Positions 51,405-63,275 of a stretch of DNA of 64,000 bases are shown here, in pieces. The number at the start of each line of letters is the position of its first letter. Within the stretch, counting starts at the first letter, position 1. The position numbers were made by a program, and so were the translations under genes. Below the pieces are notes generated by a model, which was not told where the DNA came from, made no database searches, and worked only from the letters and a program-made list of their open reading frames with translations. The stretch lies in the NCBI GenBank assembly GCA_013368375.1, contig JAACJP010000059.1, forward strand, positions 62,001-126,000, given 5' to 3'. The DNA comes from Tricholomella constricta (Eukaryota; Basidiomycota; Agaricomycetes; Agaricales; Lyophyllaceae).

Positions 51405-53952
51405 ATGTCTTCTTTACACGACCACGAATCTGGGAAGTCCGTCAGCATCGACAAGAAGCAATCCTCCGAATTGGAACCTAGCGAGGATGGTGTGGCCCAT
51501 CTCGGCGTCAAGACGGTCCAGGCGACGCACAAGGTATACGGCAGGTATTCAAAGTGGGCGCTGTTCATAGGGTAAGATTTATTTCTACTGTTAATGATTG
51601 CGACTCTGATCACGTTGTATCCTACACCCAGTCTGGGACTAGCGGCCTACATCTATTCCCTGGACGGCACGACGACATACACCTATCTCTATTTTGCCGC
51701 GTCTGAATTCAAGGGCCATAGTCTTATCAGCCCAATTCAGGTCGCTCAGTCAATCATTAGTCAGTATACTCACTCGTTGCATAATCTTTTGATCCTTTGC
51801 TGACGGATGGACAACAGTCGCTGTCGGCAAACCTATCGTCGCAAAGATTGCCGATGTGAAGTCGCGCGGTACTGCTTATGCAGTCGTTTGTCAGTCATGT
51901 TCAATCTTCACATATTCTTGGTGCTAAAACGTCAGCAGTGGTTTTCTACGTCGTTGGTACGTATTCATGCGATACGTCTCGACATATCGTTGATCTCTGG
52001 TACAGGATACATCGTTATTGCTTCGGCCCGGAACGTCGAGACCGTGGCAGGAGGTATCATTCTCTATGCTATGTAAGCCTCTACCATCGCCTCCAATTGT
52101 CACTGTTGCTGATTCCCACATTCCACAGTGGCTACACGTATGTTTCCTATTCAAGGTTTCTGCAACGGTCGACTAAGAGCTTCATTAGCGGACTTCAATT
52201 ATTGACACAGATCATCATCGCGGATATTACCACTCTCAAATGGAGAGGTTTGGTGTCGTCACTGATGTCGCTGCCGTTCATCATCAATGCCTTCATCGGC
52301 GCCAATGTCTCTGCTGCTGTTATCTCCGGCGCTGGATGGCGATGGGGATGTCAGTTTTTCACCCTCTCATTCTTCAGACTGTTCTGATTGTGTCTACAGA
52401 CGGCATGTTCGCTATCTTGATCCCCGCTTCACTTCTCCCGCTCATTGTCACCCTCCTCTGGGCCGAGAGGAAGGCACGAAAGCTCGGGATCGTCCTCGAT
52501 GGGAAGCAAATAGAGACCGCTGAAGCCAAACAGCCATTTTTCCGGCGGCTGCTGCACACCGCGAATCAGCTTGATTTGCCAGGACTTATCCTCATCGGAA
52601 CCTCCGTCGCGCTCATCCTACTCCCACTTACCCTCTCCAAGTCCGCAAAGGGTGGATGGAATAACGGTACGCTTTTCGCTAGCTTCGCACCATGTTAATT
52701 TACTTATCGATGACGTTCCTCAGCCTCGATCATTGCGATGCTTATTGTCGGCGGCGTGTTGGTTCCCGTATTTGTTTGGTACGACTTCAAGGTTGCTCAG
52801 TACCCTGTCATTGCTCGCCGCTTTGTTTTCAATCGAAGTGTAGTCATCGCTGCCTTGATCGGTGCCCTGGACTTTGTGCGTACTACCAAGTTTATTGCAT
52901 GAGTTTCACTAACGAAGTAACTGAGTAGGCCTCATTCTACCTCACATTCACGTACCTATATTCCTTCGTCTTTGTTGTCAAGCCTTGGTATGATTCCCTA
53001 TTTCACCATACCCCAATTTGATCGTTTAACGGAACATTTGTGCAGGACGCTCCTTAATGTGACATACTTCACTCAAACCCAAACTGTTGCCTTGACTGTA
53101 TTTGCTATCACTGCGGGTGTGTGCATGCGATACTTTCGACGTGCCAAAGTCTGTTATAATCCCACCTTCGCTGGATGTAAGCCTGACCACCCTCACTCAG
53201 TACCTCTTGGTTACTGGTCTTGCAATCCGACTTGCGTGAGTTCTTCATACCCACAGTCTTAAAATCCAGATACTGAAAGAATGAATGGAATAGCGGTGTT
53301 GGTCTCATGATCCACTCTCGCGGCGCCAATGGCTCCGATGCTGAACTTGTCTGGACTCAATTACTCCAGGGTATTGGAGGGGGCTTCGCCGCCATCGCTT
53401 CTCAAGTCAGTGCACAAGCTTCCGTCCCGCACTGTGACGTCGCAATGGTCACGGCCGTCATCCTCTTGATCACTGAAATCGGTGGTGCCGTCGGTAGCGC
53501 TGTCGGTATGTCTGCTCGTCACTATTATGGCAAGAATGGAACCTGATCAATTGTTGTTATACAGCCGGTGCCATTTGGACCAATCTCATGCCTGCAAGAC
53601 TTGAAAGGTACCTTCCCTTCGTCTCTGAAGCCGACCGGGCCGACCTATTTGGCTCTATCTCCATCGTGGTGAAGTACGAGCGTGGCACCCCAATTCGAGA
53701 GGGCGTCATTCAAGGTTCGTTTCTCCGTTCTGAGCCATTGAGGCGCAAGGCTGACTTGTGCATTGAATAGCCTATGACGATGTAATGAAGGTCATGACCA
53801 TCGTGGCCACTGTCATCGCCGTCGTTCCCTTTTTACTTTCCTTTTTGATGCCTAACTGGTATCTGGGAGATACCCAAAACGCCGTGGAAAAAGTCGACCT
53901 CAAGGGTGAGCGCGTGGAGGATGCTTCACCCACCGACGTGGAGAGACGATGA
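51405..53952 (+). CDS. MFS siderophore-iron transporter (Sit1/Arn-like), 15 exons
   Basis: Exons: 51405-51571, 51632-51759, 51818-51889, 51936-51956, 52006-52072, 52129-52137, 52189-52349, 52400-52666, 52724-52875, 52929-52987, 53046-53148, 53201-53235, 53294-53505, 53565-53714, 53771-53952. Every join keeps frame. The protein (~600 aa) has a hydrophilic N-terminus, then ALFIGLGLAAYIYSLDGTTT, the MFS loop GKPIVAKIADVKSRGTAYAV, and about 12-14 hydrophobic segments. Those include ALDFASFYLTFTYLYSFVFV and ITEIGGAVGSAVAGAIWTNL with LPARLERYLP-like MPARLERYLP. This layout matches the siderophore:H+ symporter family, which imports ferric siderophores at the plasma membrane or endosome. Odd features are a 9-nt microexon (52129-52137) and three GTCAGT donors. 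Confidence 0.9.
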
Positions 53953-54896
53953 CTATTAGACCCTCGTCATTCTTCTCATGGCCGTGTTCGGTCATACCTA
54001 TTTGAGCAGTGATACCCATAGTTGTCCTCCTCATTGCCTTTGGTACTATTGCTACTATAGATGTTCCTAATGATTGCTCATGTTCTTTACGACACTGACT
54101 TGCCTGGAATGAAATCTCATTTTCTCCATTCGCGAACTGGTTTGAGGTCAAGATAACCAAAACCACAGAAGATACTTCCATGCAGGCCTATAAGTTAACG
54201 CCGTTAGCCAGGTCGAGGCTACCACACAAAAGCAATCCTATTATCTTTTGTGGCCCGCGCAACAAACGTCCGTGCCCCTGTTCTTCAAGTTGTTGCCGTT
54301 GGGAGGAGTCTGTATGGTGTGGCCTTGTCACCTGGGAAGAAATAGATGTATCTGAATGAGGAGTAGTATATGTCCTTTAGGTAGATAGCGCACAGTGACT
54401 CGCCTCTAATTAATATGACCAGACTCATTTGCATAGACGCCAGCATGGCTAGTGTTAACCTAAGTAGACCAGCAGTGTACGATTGTTCCAATTGGACACT
54501 GCAGTATGTCATTATTCTCATCAAGCCAGTCAGTGCACGGAATAAACGGAACTGGAAAGCTACCAGAGACTAAGCATGAGACAGTACTGTGAATCGCACC
54601 GAAGAACAGGCTGGCATGCATAGTGCTGATCAATGAGAAGCGATAAATCGCCACACAAAAGGGAGCATGAGAGAGAAAGCCGAGCCATGAACCGAAGAAC
54701 AGGCTGGCATGCATACTGATCAATAAGAAGCGATAGATCGCCCACACAAAAGGGAGTATGAGAGAGAAAGACAGGCTATGTACAATATAGCGAAATGGAC
54801 TGTGCATAAGTGAGGGATATATTAGCTAGCGGAAGAGCAGTGGAACAAAAGGCCAAACAGAACAAAGGCAACACGCCGATATTGAGACCCAGCCCC
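53953..54896. other. Intergenic region between MFS and low-complexity gene
   Basis: No gene recognised. It is the shared 3' region of two convergent genes. A 93-bp tandem duplication lies at 54598-54770. Confidence 0.5.
54598..54770. repeat. 93-bp tandem duplication
   Basis: ACCGAAGAACAGGCTGGCAT begins at 54598 and again at 54691, and both copies run to GAGAGAGAAAG. The copies differ by a 3-bp deletion, a 1-bp insertion and several substitutions. Confidence 0.9.
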
Positions 54897-57800
54897 CTAG
54901 TCCCGATCTTGTGTCAGCGTCCTCGGAAGGAGCATCATCCTGTGTTTCCGCTGCGATTTAATCGGCAGCGGTACATCGTCATGCTCATGGCCGTGGGGTG
55001 GCGCAGCGCTGGCGACGGTCCTCGATGGGGGACACATCGACCCCTTCCCCCTGCTTCCTTCCTTCTCATGCTCCTGTTCCTCCTCGAAATTCTCATCTGG
55101 CGTTGGAGAAATGAGAATTCGAGGCTTGGCGGCCTCCTCGTCTTCTCCGGGCTGGAGCGTCCAGGAAAATGGCTGAGGAGAGTCGTGATCCATGGTTAAT
55201 TCAGGATCGAGCCCGAGAAGATGCGCAAGTGGATGCGCGGACGTAGACGACGACAAGGACGAGGAAATGGAGGCGCGTGCACCAGTGCGCATGCCATCCC
55301 TGTTGAGCCGGCGGCCGTACCTGTTCCCATATGACGAGAGCTGAACGCCGGGGCTGCTACCACTTCCCATCGGCGTGACCTCTGGGTTGAAAGTTGGCGA
55401 CGGCGACGAGCTTTCTCGCGGGCCACGGCCATAACCACCATCCGGCATCTCGTGCTCAGGCCCTCTACTCGATGACGCCATTGACATTCGCCCCGGCTCC
55501 TGGCTAGTGTGGCGCTGACTTCCCAACCGCAAAACCTGCCTTCTCAAATCCTCCATCTCCACCCGCATCCTCCTCGTCTCCCGTTCCCGCTCCACCTTCT
55601 GCTCTTTCGTCTCCCGCACCAACGCGCGAATCTCATCAAGAATCTCTCGGACATCTCCCTGGCTATGAGCTCGCGCCGACCCAGATCCTTCCTGATCCTC
55701 CACCTCCGCATCCTGTTCGTCAACTTGCAGTGTCGTCGACCCCGAGAGAATCCCGGAGCCCGACGCAGAAGCGGACCTAGACCCAGACGGGATAGGTCCC
55801 ACCGGGCTCGCTCTCTCCTTCCCTTTCGCGCGCCTCCGCGCTGCGCTGGCGCTCTCAGCGCCCGAAGCGGCCAAAATCTCGGTAAGCCCCACCAGCGTGT
55901 CCCGGAACATCGCCACAACCTTCTTCACCACAGGACTACTGTCCAGTTCTTCAATTGGGTCGATCTCCGCACCCGGATCGACATCCATGTCCATCCCCAT
56001 GCCCAAGGAGTGGCGGGGCGCTGAGACGGAAGGGTAAGCGTAGTACGGAGAATACGGGGAAAGCGCAGAGGCGGATGCGGAGGAGTGATATCGCGCACGG
56101 GCATGAGCGGGATAGGGGTGGTGCCGTCGATGCATAGGTGTAGAGCTGTATACATGGCCTTCATGAGAGTATGAGCGGTTTGAAAAATGATTATGCTGGA
56201 ATTCGTGCGTGTTGTTCTGATTGACATGAGAGTCGCAAGGTTCGCCCATCTCGATCTCGTTCTCAGGAGAGGACGATGAGCCCGATCCAGATGCCCACGC
56301 AGCAGCACTGAGCTTGTAGAGATCAAGGGGATTCCCAGGAAGAGCTGGGCCTGGTAAGGGCGGGAGGTGCTGTGTTTGAGTTTGAATCGGAGGGAATTGT
56401 ACAGAGGGCTCTGGTCGAGGTAATTGGGCTGCAGAAGAAAGAAGAGCAAGATGTGATTCAGTTTGTGTGGGTAGAGAGCGAGTATCCGTTTGCGTCAGTG
56501 GGGGCGAGGGCAGGGATTCCATGTGAGGTGAAGCCATCTGCGTTTCCGATCCAGGCTTAGGCTGCGTTTCCGGTCCCATAGTAGGCTGAGAAGGCGTCTG
56601 AGTTAGCAGCTGAGCCTGAGAGTGGGGTTGCGAAGGCTGGATCTGGGGTACCAAGGGCGTATGCGAGCTCGACTCCAATGACAGAGGCGTCTCCACCTCC
56701 ATAGACACCTCCACAGACGATTGAGCTCGCGCTCCCACTGGGAACTGGGAGTGTAGCGGGGCAGCAGACGCAGTTTCCTGAGGGGTATTCCCAGAAGAGT
56801 CGATAGCCGTATTTGCTGTAGTTAAAATAGCTACCGGAGCCGCAGGAGCATTCACAAGAGGCGCAGTAGGAGTGGCAAGACCAGCAGAACCAGATTTCGG
56901 ACGAGAGCCAGAACCTGCAGCAGTAGCAGAAGAGCTAGCAGACGCAGCGAGTGATCGGTCTACCCCACCTAGAGCGAAAGAAAAATGGCGAATCAGAAAC
57001 AGCTCTCATCTCCACCCACAGAAAATCCACGAAAAAACTTCCGACCACCCAGTGCAAGACTATGTCGCATATCCCAAGAAAAAAATATAGACTGAAATAG
57101 ACTTACGTTCTCTCTCCTTCTTCTGCTTCGGCTGGCTCAACTTGGGCACAGTACTGCGCGAGGGCTTGGTTTTCAACGGCCTGAATCCTCCTCTTTCCCT
57201 GGGTATGTAAAGCGTCCTAAACGTCTTGCCCTTGCTCGAAGTGTCCTTGCTCTTACTCTCACTCGATCCAGCCGGACCCAGATCGCCAACGCCGTTACCA
57301 TCGCTTCCGTTTGTTCCACCCCTCTGAGGACTTGCGGGATTTGTACTCGGCCCCGCAGCGGCAACTCGCGCTCGCTGTAGCGCCTTGCTCACCCTTGCGT
57401 CCCAGCTGGCGCTGCTACTCAGCTTTTCCCTCTCCTTCTCCTTGTCCTGCTCTTTTTCGCCACTCCGCACCTTATCCTTCTCCCCTCCCTCCTTCTCCTT
57501 TTCCTTTTCCTTCCTCGCACCTCCGCCCCGACTCACGCCTGACGCAGCCGGTCCAATCACGCCAATCTCCGATGCAGGCGGGGGCCGTGGCGGTCCAAAG
57601 ACAGGACGGGGTATGGGCGTGGGAGTGGGCGCGGGCTCAGACTGAGATTGCGGGGCAGGCTGCGGCGCGGGTGCCATTTCAACATCACCATCCGAAGTCG
57701 CCTTCGTCTTAGTCTTCGCAATCGACCCCTCCTCCTGTACATCCAGCGCCATCCCACTCTCCCCCACCTTCTCTTTCTCTGCATCCTTCTGCGAAAGTGC

Positions 57801-59904
57801 GTTCAGCTTCCTTGCATACCTGACTGCGTGTGCGGGCGTAGCGGACGAATCAGTTGACGACAGCGCTGGGTCGGTGGCATCCTCAACCCCGACCATGGCG
57901 GATGCAACATCAACATCAACGCCAGCGCCCTCCATGCGCTCGCGCTTCGCCTCCTTCCCCATATCATCCCTTACAGGGTCCTCAGACTCACCCAGGCCCG
58001 ACACCGCGTCGCCTTCCTGGTCAATCTCCCTACTTGCCCCACCGGGCGGCGACGACGTCCCCCACGTTGCGACGAACTTTGCCAGCACCGCATCGCCCGG
58101 GTCGTTCTGGGGCTGTGGGTCCGGGGGTGGCGGTAGGGCACGGGGCAGGGGCAGGGGCAGGGGCAGGGGCAGGGGAAGTGGGGCGGGCTTGGGGGTAGTA
58201 GCAGGGGCCGAAACGAGCAGAGTGGGAGGCGCGACCGGGCGGGGGCGTCTCGAGGGGGTCGTGGTGCTCATGGAACTGAGGCTGGAGCACGAGAGCGAAG
58301 GCGAGGAAGAGGTGCCTCGGGGCTTGGTGGGGGAGCGCGAGCGCGAGCGTGTGCCCGAAGAGGCTTCGGAGAGCGGGGAGGAGGGTGGTGGGGTCTTATT
58401 TCGCTTCGCCTGCGGCTTTGACACGCTGGACACTGAGGCGGTGGCGGTGGCGGACCGTGTAGTGGCCTTGGGTACGGGCAGTGGCATGCGCCAGTTTCGT
58501 GGAGGGTTCGGTTCCTTCTGCTCGCCTGATCGCTTCGTTGCGATTTTCGGTTCCTTCTGCCCATCGGGCCGTGTTGGCGCGGGGTTGGGCTCTGTCTGCT
58601 CGCCGAGTGGTTGTGGCGCGGGCTTCGGTTCCTTCTTTGCAACGGGTGGCTTTGGTGTGGGGTCCGCGACCTTCTGCAGGCCACCCTCCTTCTCTTTCTC
58701 CTTCTCAATGACCGGTTCCTTGTCCTTCACTTTCCTCCCCTTCCCTCTGCTGCGTTTCTTGTCGTTGAGCTTCTTGCTCTCATTCTCGGTGTCGTTGGTT
58801 CTTCCTTTTTCTACCACGCCTTCAGACGGTGGACGTGGCGGGGCGATCCAGTTAATGCGACCGTTGTGGAAGCCGAGACCCCGGGTTAACTTCTCAAAGG
58901 AGAGGCCGGTAAGGCACTCCTCCCTTGTGAGGCGGAAGCCTTTGTGGCCCTTGAGGACGAAGCGAGCCCAGTCTGCATGGGAAGAAAGGTGAATTAGTCA
59001 AGGTTTCACATGAATAAATATCAGACGACGAGAACAATCCTCAAAACAATGCGAAAAGGGTACAGTGCGAACGAGGAAACCAAGGAACAGACACAACAAG
59101 TATCTGGTGTCATCGAAACGAGGATCGCCAGAGAAAATCAGAGAAATGCAGTGGAACATCCAACTCACCATTCTTGAGCACATCCCTCGCATACTCCTCC
59201 TCCTCAAACTCTCGCCAAAAGTCTCTTAGAAACTCCTCGCGATTGACGAGCCACCGCCTGTAATACCTCGTGAGCGCGCGATCGAACATGTGGCTCCTCC
59301 ACATGCGATCCATGCCGGTCTTGGCCATCGCGTCTCTTGCCTCTTCCAGGAATCTGTGACATAGCCTGGAGACATGTAGAATATCAAACTTATAGTCCTC
59401 CCACTCCTCGTCGCGCACGGGGCTGGTCATGACGAGACGCAGCGACTCCCATTGGAACTTCATAGCGAACATCAGCGGAAGACGGTATCCCCTAGGAATA
59501 ATGGTGGTGGTACCGTTCTTGGAGGTGATGGTGCACCAGGGATCCATGGAGTGAGTGGGGCGGGCCGGGATGGAGAAGGCATGCTCACAGAGGTGGGCGA
59601 TGAGGGTGTCCTCGGACCAGCTGGTGGGCCGGATGTACTCGAGCTCGTAGGGGTGCTTCCACGGCTCCAACGGGGACGCGAGGGGGGGCGGGGGACGCTG
59701 GCGGATGATTATCGTCAGCTTGCTGCTCGAGGCGGCCGGGACGTCGCCGTCACTCGGCTCGACTTTGACGATCTGATTGGGGCTCATGGCCGGTGGATTC
59801 GGCGGGGCAGGGCGGGTAATAACGACTTGCGGCTGCGGCTTGGACTTGCGCGGGACTGCGGTGGACGTCGTGGGCCGGGATCGCGGCGTCGCAGCCCGGG
59901 GCAT
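54897..59904 (-). CDS. Large low-complexity protein with conserved N-terminal domain (1557 aa)
   Basis: Three exons: 59904-59169, 58972-57107 and 56968-54897; both junctions keep phase (GTGAGT...GCAG, GTAAGT...CTAG). After a basic Pro-rich start (MPRAATPRSRPTT) and TIIIRQRPPPP comes the only globular part, about residues 90-300. It includes YIRPTSWSEDTLIAHLCEHA, YKFDILHVSRLCHRFLEEAR, MFDRALTRYYRRWLVNREEF and WARFVLKGHKGFRLTREECL. The rest is disordered: KE/EK-rich blocks, (PLPL)n, PQ-rich and HP-rich stretches, and a predicted coiled coil near ILDEIRALVRETKEQKVERE. I do not recognise a named family. Composition (nuclear-type basic runs, long disordered tails) suggests a chromatin or transcription-associated scaffold, as inference only. 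Antisense open frames at 57874-58992 reflect GC-rich codon composition. Confidence 0.75.
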
Positions 59905-61424
59905 CGTCGCTAATGGGCGGTGCGGGCGGCGGCGTAGGCGGCGGTCTTGTGAGCGAGTGGCCGGCGTTTTTACCTCTTTATTCTTTAGGAGACATGTCAG
60001 TATGTAATAAAAAGCAGAAAACCTGGCCGACGCACAGGGTAGCTGTGTGACTTGATGAAGAATGCTTCTTGGAGCGAGCCAATTCTTTGCAAGTTGAAAA
60101 CAAACAAACATCAACTGTTGACTTTTTGCCCCAATCGCCTCACATTCATCTGCGCATGGACGTCCACCCCAGTCTGCCTGATCCTCGAGTCGTTTGCTGA
60201 GTAGGATCGCGATGAATCTTCTTTGCACACCTGATGGGATCCATCACACCCATTCAACAAGTTTTTATCGTGCAAACTGTTCGACTTTAACATCTATTCT
60301 GAACGCTCCTCTGGTGATCTCAGGCTTTACCAATGGTAGCACTGCTGAGCGCAGTGTTCAAAGGATTCCTAAATCCTCTCAACGACTATCATGATGGTTT
60401 GAGACTCTTGCTGAGCGTCAGGCTCGTCCGGTACTATGGCTTGACTGTCAAGAGTTGATAGTCAGCTTGGTCTTTCGGTGCTATCGTAGCGCCTTATCTT
60501 CTCTGCCATTTCTGCACCTGTATAACCTCGCGAATACCCTGAGTTTCCCAACTTAGGCACTTATCGGAATACGGTGCCTAGAATTAATCCAGTTTAAAGT
60601 AATTCACATCCCTCCACAGCCGCAACGGAATACTTGAGCTGCGCATCTGTGTCCGGTGGATTTTGCGTCGCCTCTTCCGTTTTTCCTCCTTTTCTGTTCC
60701 TGCCCTATAGATGACCCTGGCCGCCTCTCGGCCAACGAGACTTGATATTGCTCTCGTCCACATGGCTGATTTCGAGAAACTGAACATTCATAGGGCGGCA
60801 GATGAAACGTATCGCGTTCTATCAGTGGCTTGGTTCTTGTTCTCGTGTCGCGCTCATGGTGAGCCAGAGGCGTGAGTGAGGCTGCATGTGGTCTTTCTGA
60901 TTGAGTCGAAAAATCACACTCCAGTATGAGGAGGAATGTGCTGACGCGCCTCGGTATGTAATCCTTGTCACTTCTTCCGTATACTGTGCAATCTGTTCAA
61001 TGTCCGTTCCCCTTGCATACAGGACGATACACTCGGATTCTGCGCGTTACCCTGCCCCAACTAGCCTTGAAACGATCCTTCCCACTTTGAATTCCGCTCA
61101 GTGTTCCCCTATACTCGGCCCATGAATTCGCGTCTCCTAAACATGTAATCGCAACCTCCATGTTCGTCTTCACCTCGGACATCCACCAGGCCGCCTGGCC
61201 GCCCCACCTTTGCGTGCCCCTATTACGGCGGCTTGCCGTGGCCCCGCCCCCTCTTCCCTCCTCCACCTCTACTGAGACACCGATGGGCCCAGCAATAGGA
61301 GGGCCTCGAGCAGCATAAAAAGGCGCAAACGAGCTAATTAAATTTCATCTTCGCATTTCATCCCCCACTACCAATCACCAGTGTTTAGCTCTCACCGCCC
61401 GCCACCCCCAACATAACTATAACA
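59905..61424. other. Divergent intergenic region (1.5 kb)
   Basis: Lies between the starts of the low-complexity gene (minus) and the secreted protein gene (plus). Several short frames are present without family resemblance. A TATA-like CATAAAAAGGCG sits at about 61314-61325, roughly 100 bp before the 61425 start codon, with a CT-rich stretch after it, a common fungal promoter arrangement. Confidence 0.45.
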
Positions 61425-62631
61425 ATGACTTCCTACTCTCACTTCGTCCGCCTCTTAACCCTCCTCTTAACCCTCGCGGCATCCACGATGTTAGCCTCTG
61501 CGACGCGCAAGCTCGTCGTGGTCAACAACTGCCCCTCTGGCATCAACGTCTACAGTAACGGAAACCGGCAGGCATGGATATCCGCGAACGGCGGCTCTAC
61601 CGTCGCAAGTCTCTCCAACGACTTCTCCGGTTTCATCTACACGGATGCCAATGGTGGCTCGCGGTCCGGAGATGGAACTACCCGTGCTGGCTTCTACGGG
61701 CCTGTGAGTTTCTTCTTCGTAGAAAAACAAGCAATGTTGTGAGGCTGACATATACCCATTCACAGAGCGGATACTACTACCTCGTCACCGACCCCCGCGG
61801 CTTCAATGTCGGAATGAGCATCGAGCCATTCAAAAATCCTGTACGTTTCCCTTTCAAAGAATTTCTTAAAACCCTCTTCGCTGACATTTTTCTTCATGTC
61901 TGCTCAGTATAACGGTTTTTGCGCTGTGGCCACATGTACTCGACGGGGTTGTTCAACAGCCTTCACCTCTCCGCCCACACACTTTCCATCCCCATCTAAC
62001 AAACCTTCCAAAGCGCCTCTCTACTCCTGCCCGCAGTACCCCAATTCCGTCGGGTACACCGTTACTTTCTGCCCGAACGGCGTCTTCCCACCACCCCCAC
62101 CCGTCACTCAGGGCCTTGCCATCCACCCAAACTACAACAAAGGCAAATGCCTTGATGTGCGCGGGGCGGTGTATAAGAACGGCACGCCGGTTCAGATGTG
62201 CGTACTTTCTTCTCTTGTTTCGTTTGACACAAGGCTGATGATGAGGGTGTGGATAGTTACGATTGTAACGGCTCAGGCGCTCAGAAGTGGATCCTTACGA
62301 AGGGAAACACGCAGCTTAGAGTTGCGGGCACGAACTTTTGCTTGGACGCTGGTTCCCGTACGTGTCTCTTTCTCTTTACCTCGTTCTTTCCACAATATCG
62401 TACTCACTGCGTATCTTGTCTACAGATCCAAAGAATGGCGTCGGAATGAAGATTTGGACTTGCTACGACAATGTTGAGGCGCAGAAGTGGTATTACACCG
62501 ACGATAAGAGAATTGCGCTCACGGGTCAGGGCTTGTGCCTCGATCTCACCAAGGGCGATCTTTCGAATGGTAATCAGGTGCAGACGTGGAAGTGTGGGAA
62601 TGGGAATAAAAATCAGGTGTGGACGGTATGA
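61425..62631 (+). CDS. Secreted thaumatin-like protein with C-terminal ricin B-type (QxW) lectin domain
   Basis: Exons 61425-61703, 61766-61840, 61908-62197, 62257-62357 and 62426-62631, all in phase. A signal peptide of about 26 aa (hydrophobic LLTLLLTLAASTMLASA) precedes a thaumatin/osmotin-like N-terminal segment (KLVVVNNCPSGINVYSNGNR, then FSGFIYTDANGGSRSGDG and YPNSVGYTVTFCP). After a Pro hinge (PPPPPVTQG) comes a beta-trefoil with GKCLDVRGA, GAQKWIL, FCLDAGS, AQKWYY, LCLDLTKGDL and NQVWTV. These are the CLD and Q-x-W repeats of ricin-type carbohydrate-binding modules. Only the lectin fold is present, with no catalytic toxin chain. Likely a secreted wall- or glycan-binding protein. The domain pair is discussed in findings. 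Confidence 0.85.
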
Positions 62632-63275
62632 GGAGCGAATTAGGTTAGAAAAACTTGTCGCGAAGCAGACTATTCTTGTTTTCGCATTTCTGTCGTCCCA
62701 GTCATGCATTTGTAACTTGCTTTTTTGCATAATATATACTGTTCGTTTTGGACGCATGGTCTATTCTCATAAATTTCTCATCCTCATTTGACCTTGATTA
62801 ATATCACCCTATATCCTGTTCAATTTTCGCCGTTTTCGTTTCTGAAATATACGCTTGATTCTTTTTAAATGTAAGAGATTGTGAATAATGACGTTGCCGT
62901 CTTAATTGTACGCGTGTATGCTTTTGATGCCATACTCCTTGGTCATGTCCACTTTCTTGTCGTCATTTCTTCAGCGGGAATTCAACGGGTCAGTGCTCGG
63001 CGTAAATGGAGAAGCGGAGATAGAAAATCCAAATATCAGCCTTGACATGCTTGACATCTCGTCGTCAAATATGGTTGGTGCTCTACAAATTTACCATTGC
63101 GGTCCTAGACTTCTAGGGCGTTTGTAACGATTCTTGCCCAACGCAGAGGAAGGGGCTGATTCGCGACTATCAGGAGTATACAGACGGTAGCTGTTAATAC
63201 GGTGCGTGAATAGTTCATCTGATCTGAATTAAACTATACAACGGGTATATGATATAGAGAGTCATGACCTAACGA
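62632..63275. other. Intergenic, no gene recognised
   Basis: Shared 3' region of the convergent lectin-type and TPR genes. It is A/T-rich after 62750 with polyadenylation-like AATATATA. No features beyond short frames. Confidence 0.45.

Noticed and set aside
57874..58992. 372-aa plus-strand frame antisense to the low-complexity gene
   Set aside because: The minus strand has phase-consistent introns linking to a globular domain; the plus frame is Gly/Arg/Glu-rich shadow composition.
61425..62631. Ricin-like toxin gene
   Set aside because: Only QxW lectin repeats are present. There is no ribosome-inactivating catalytic domain, and the partner domain is thaumatin-like.
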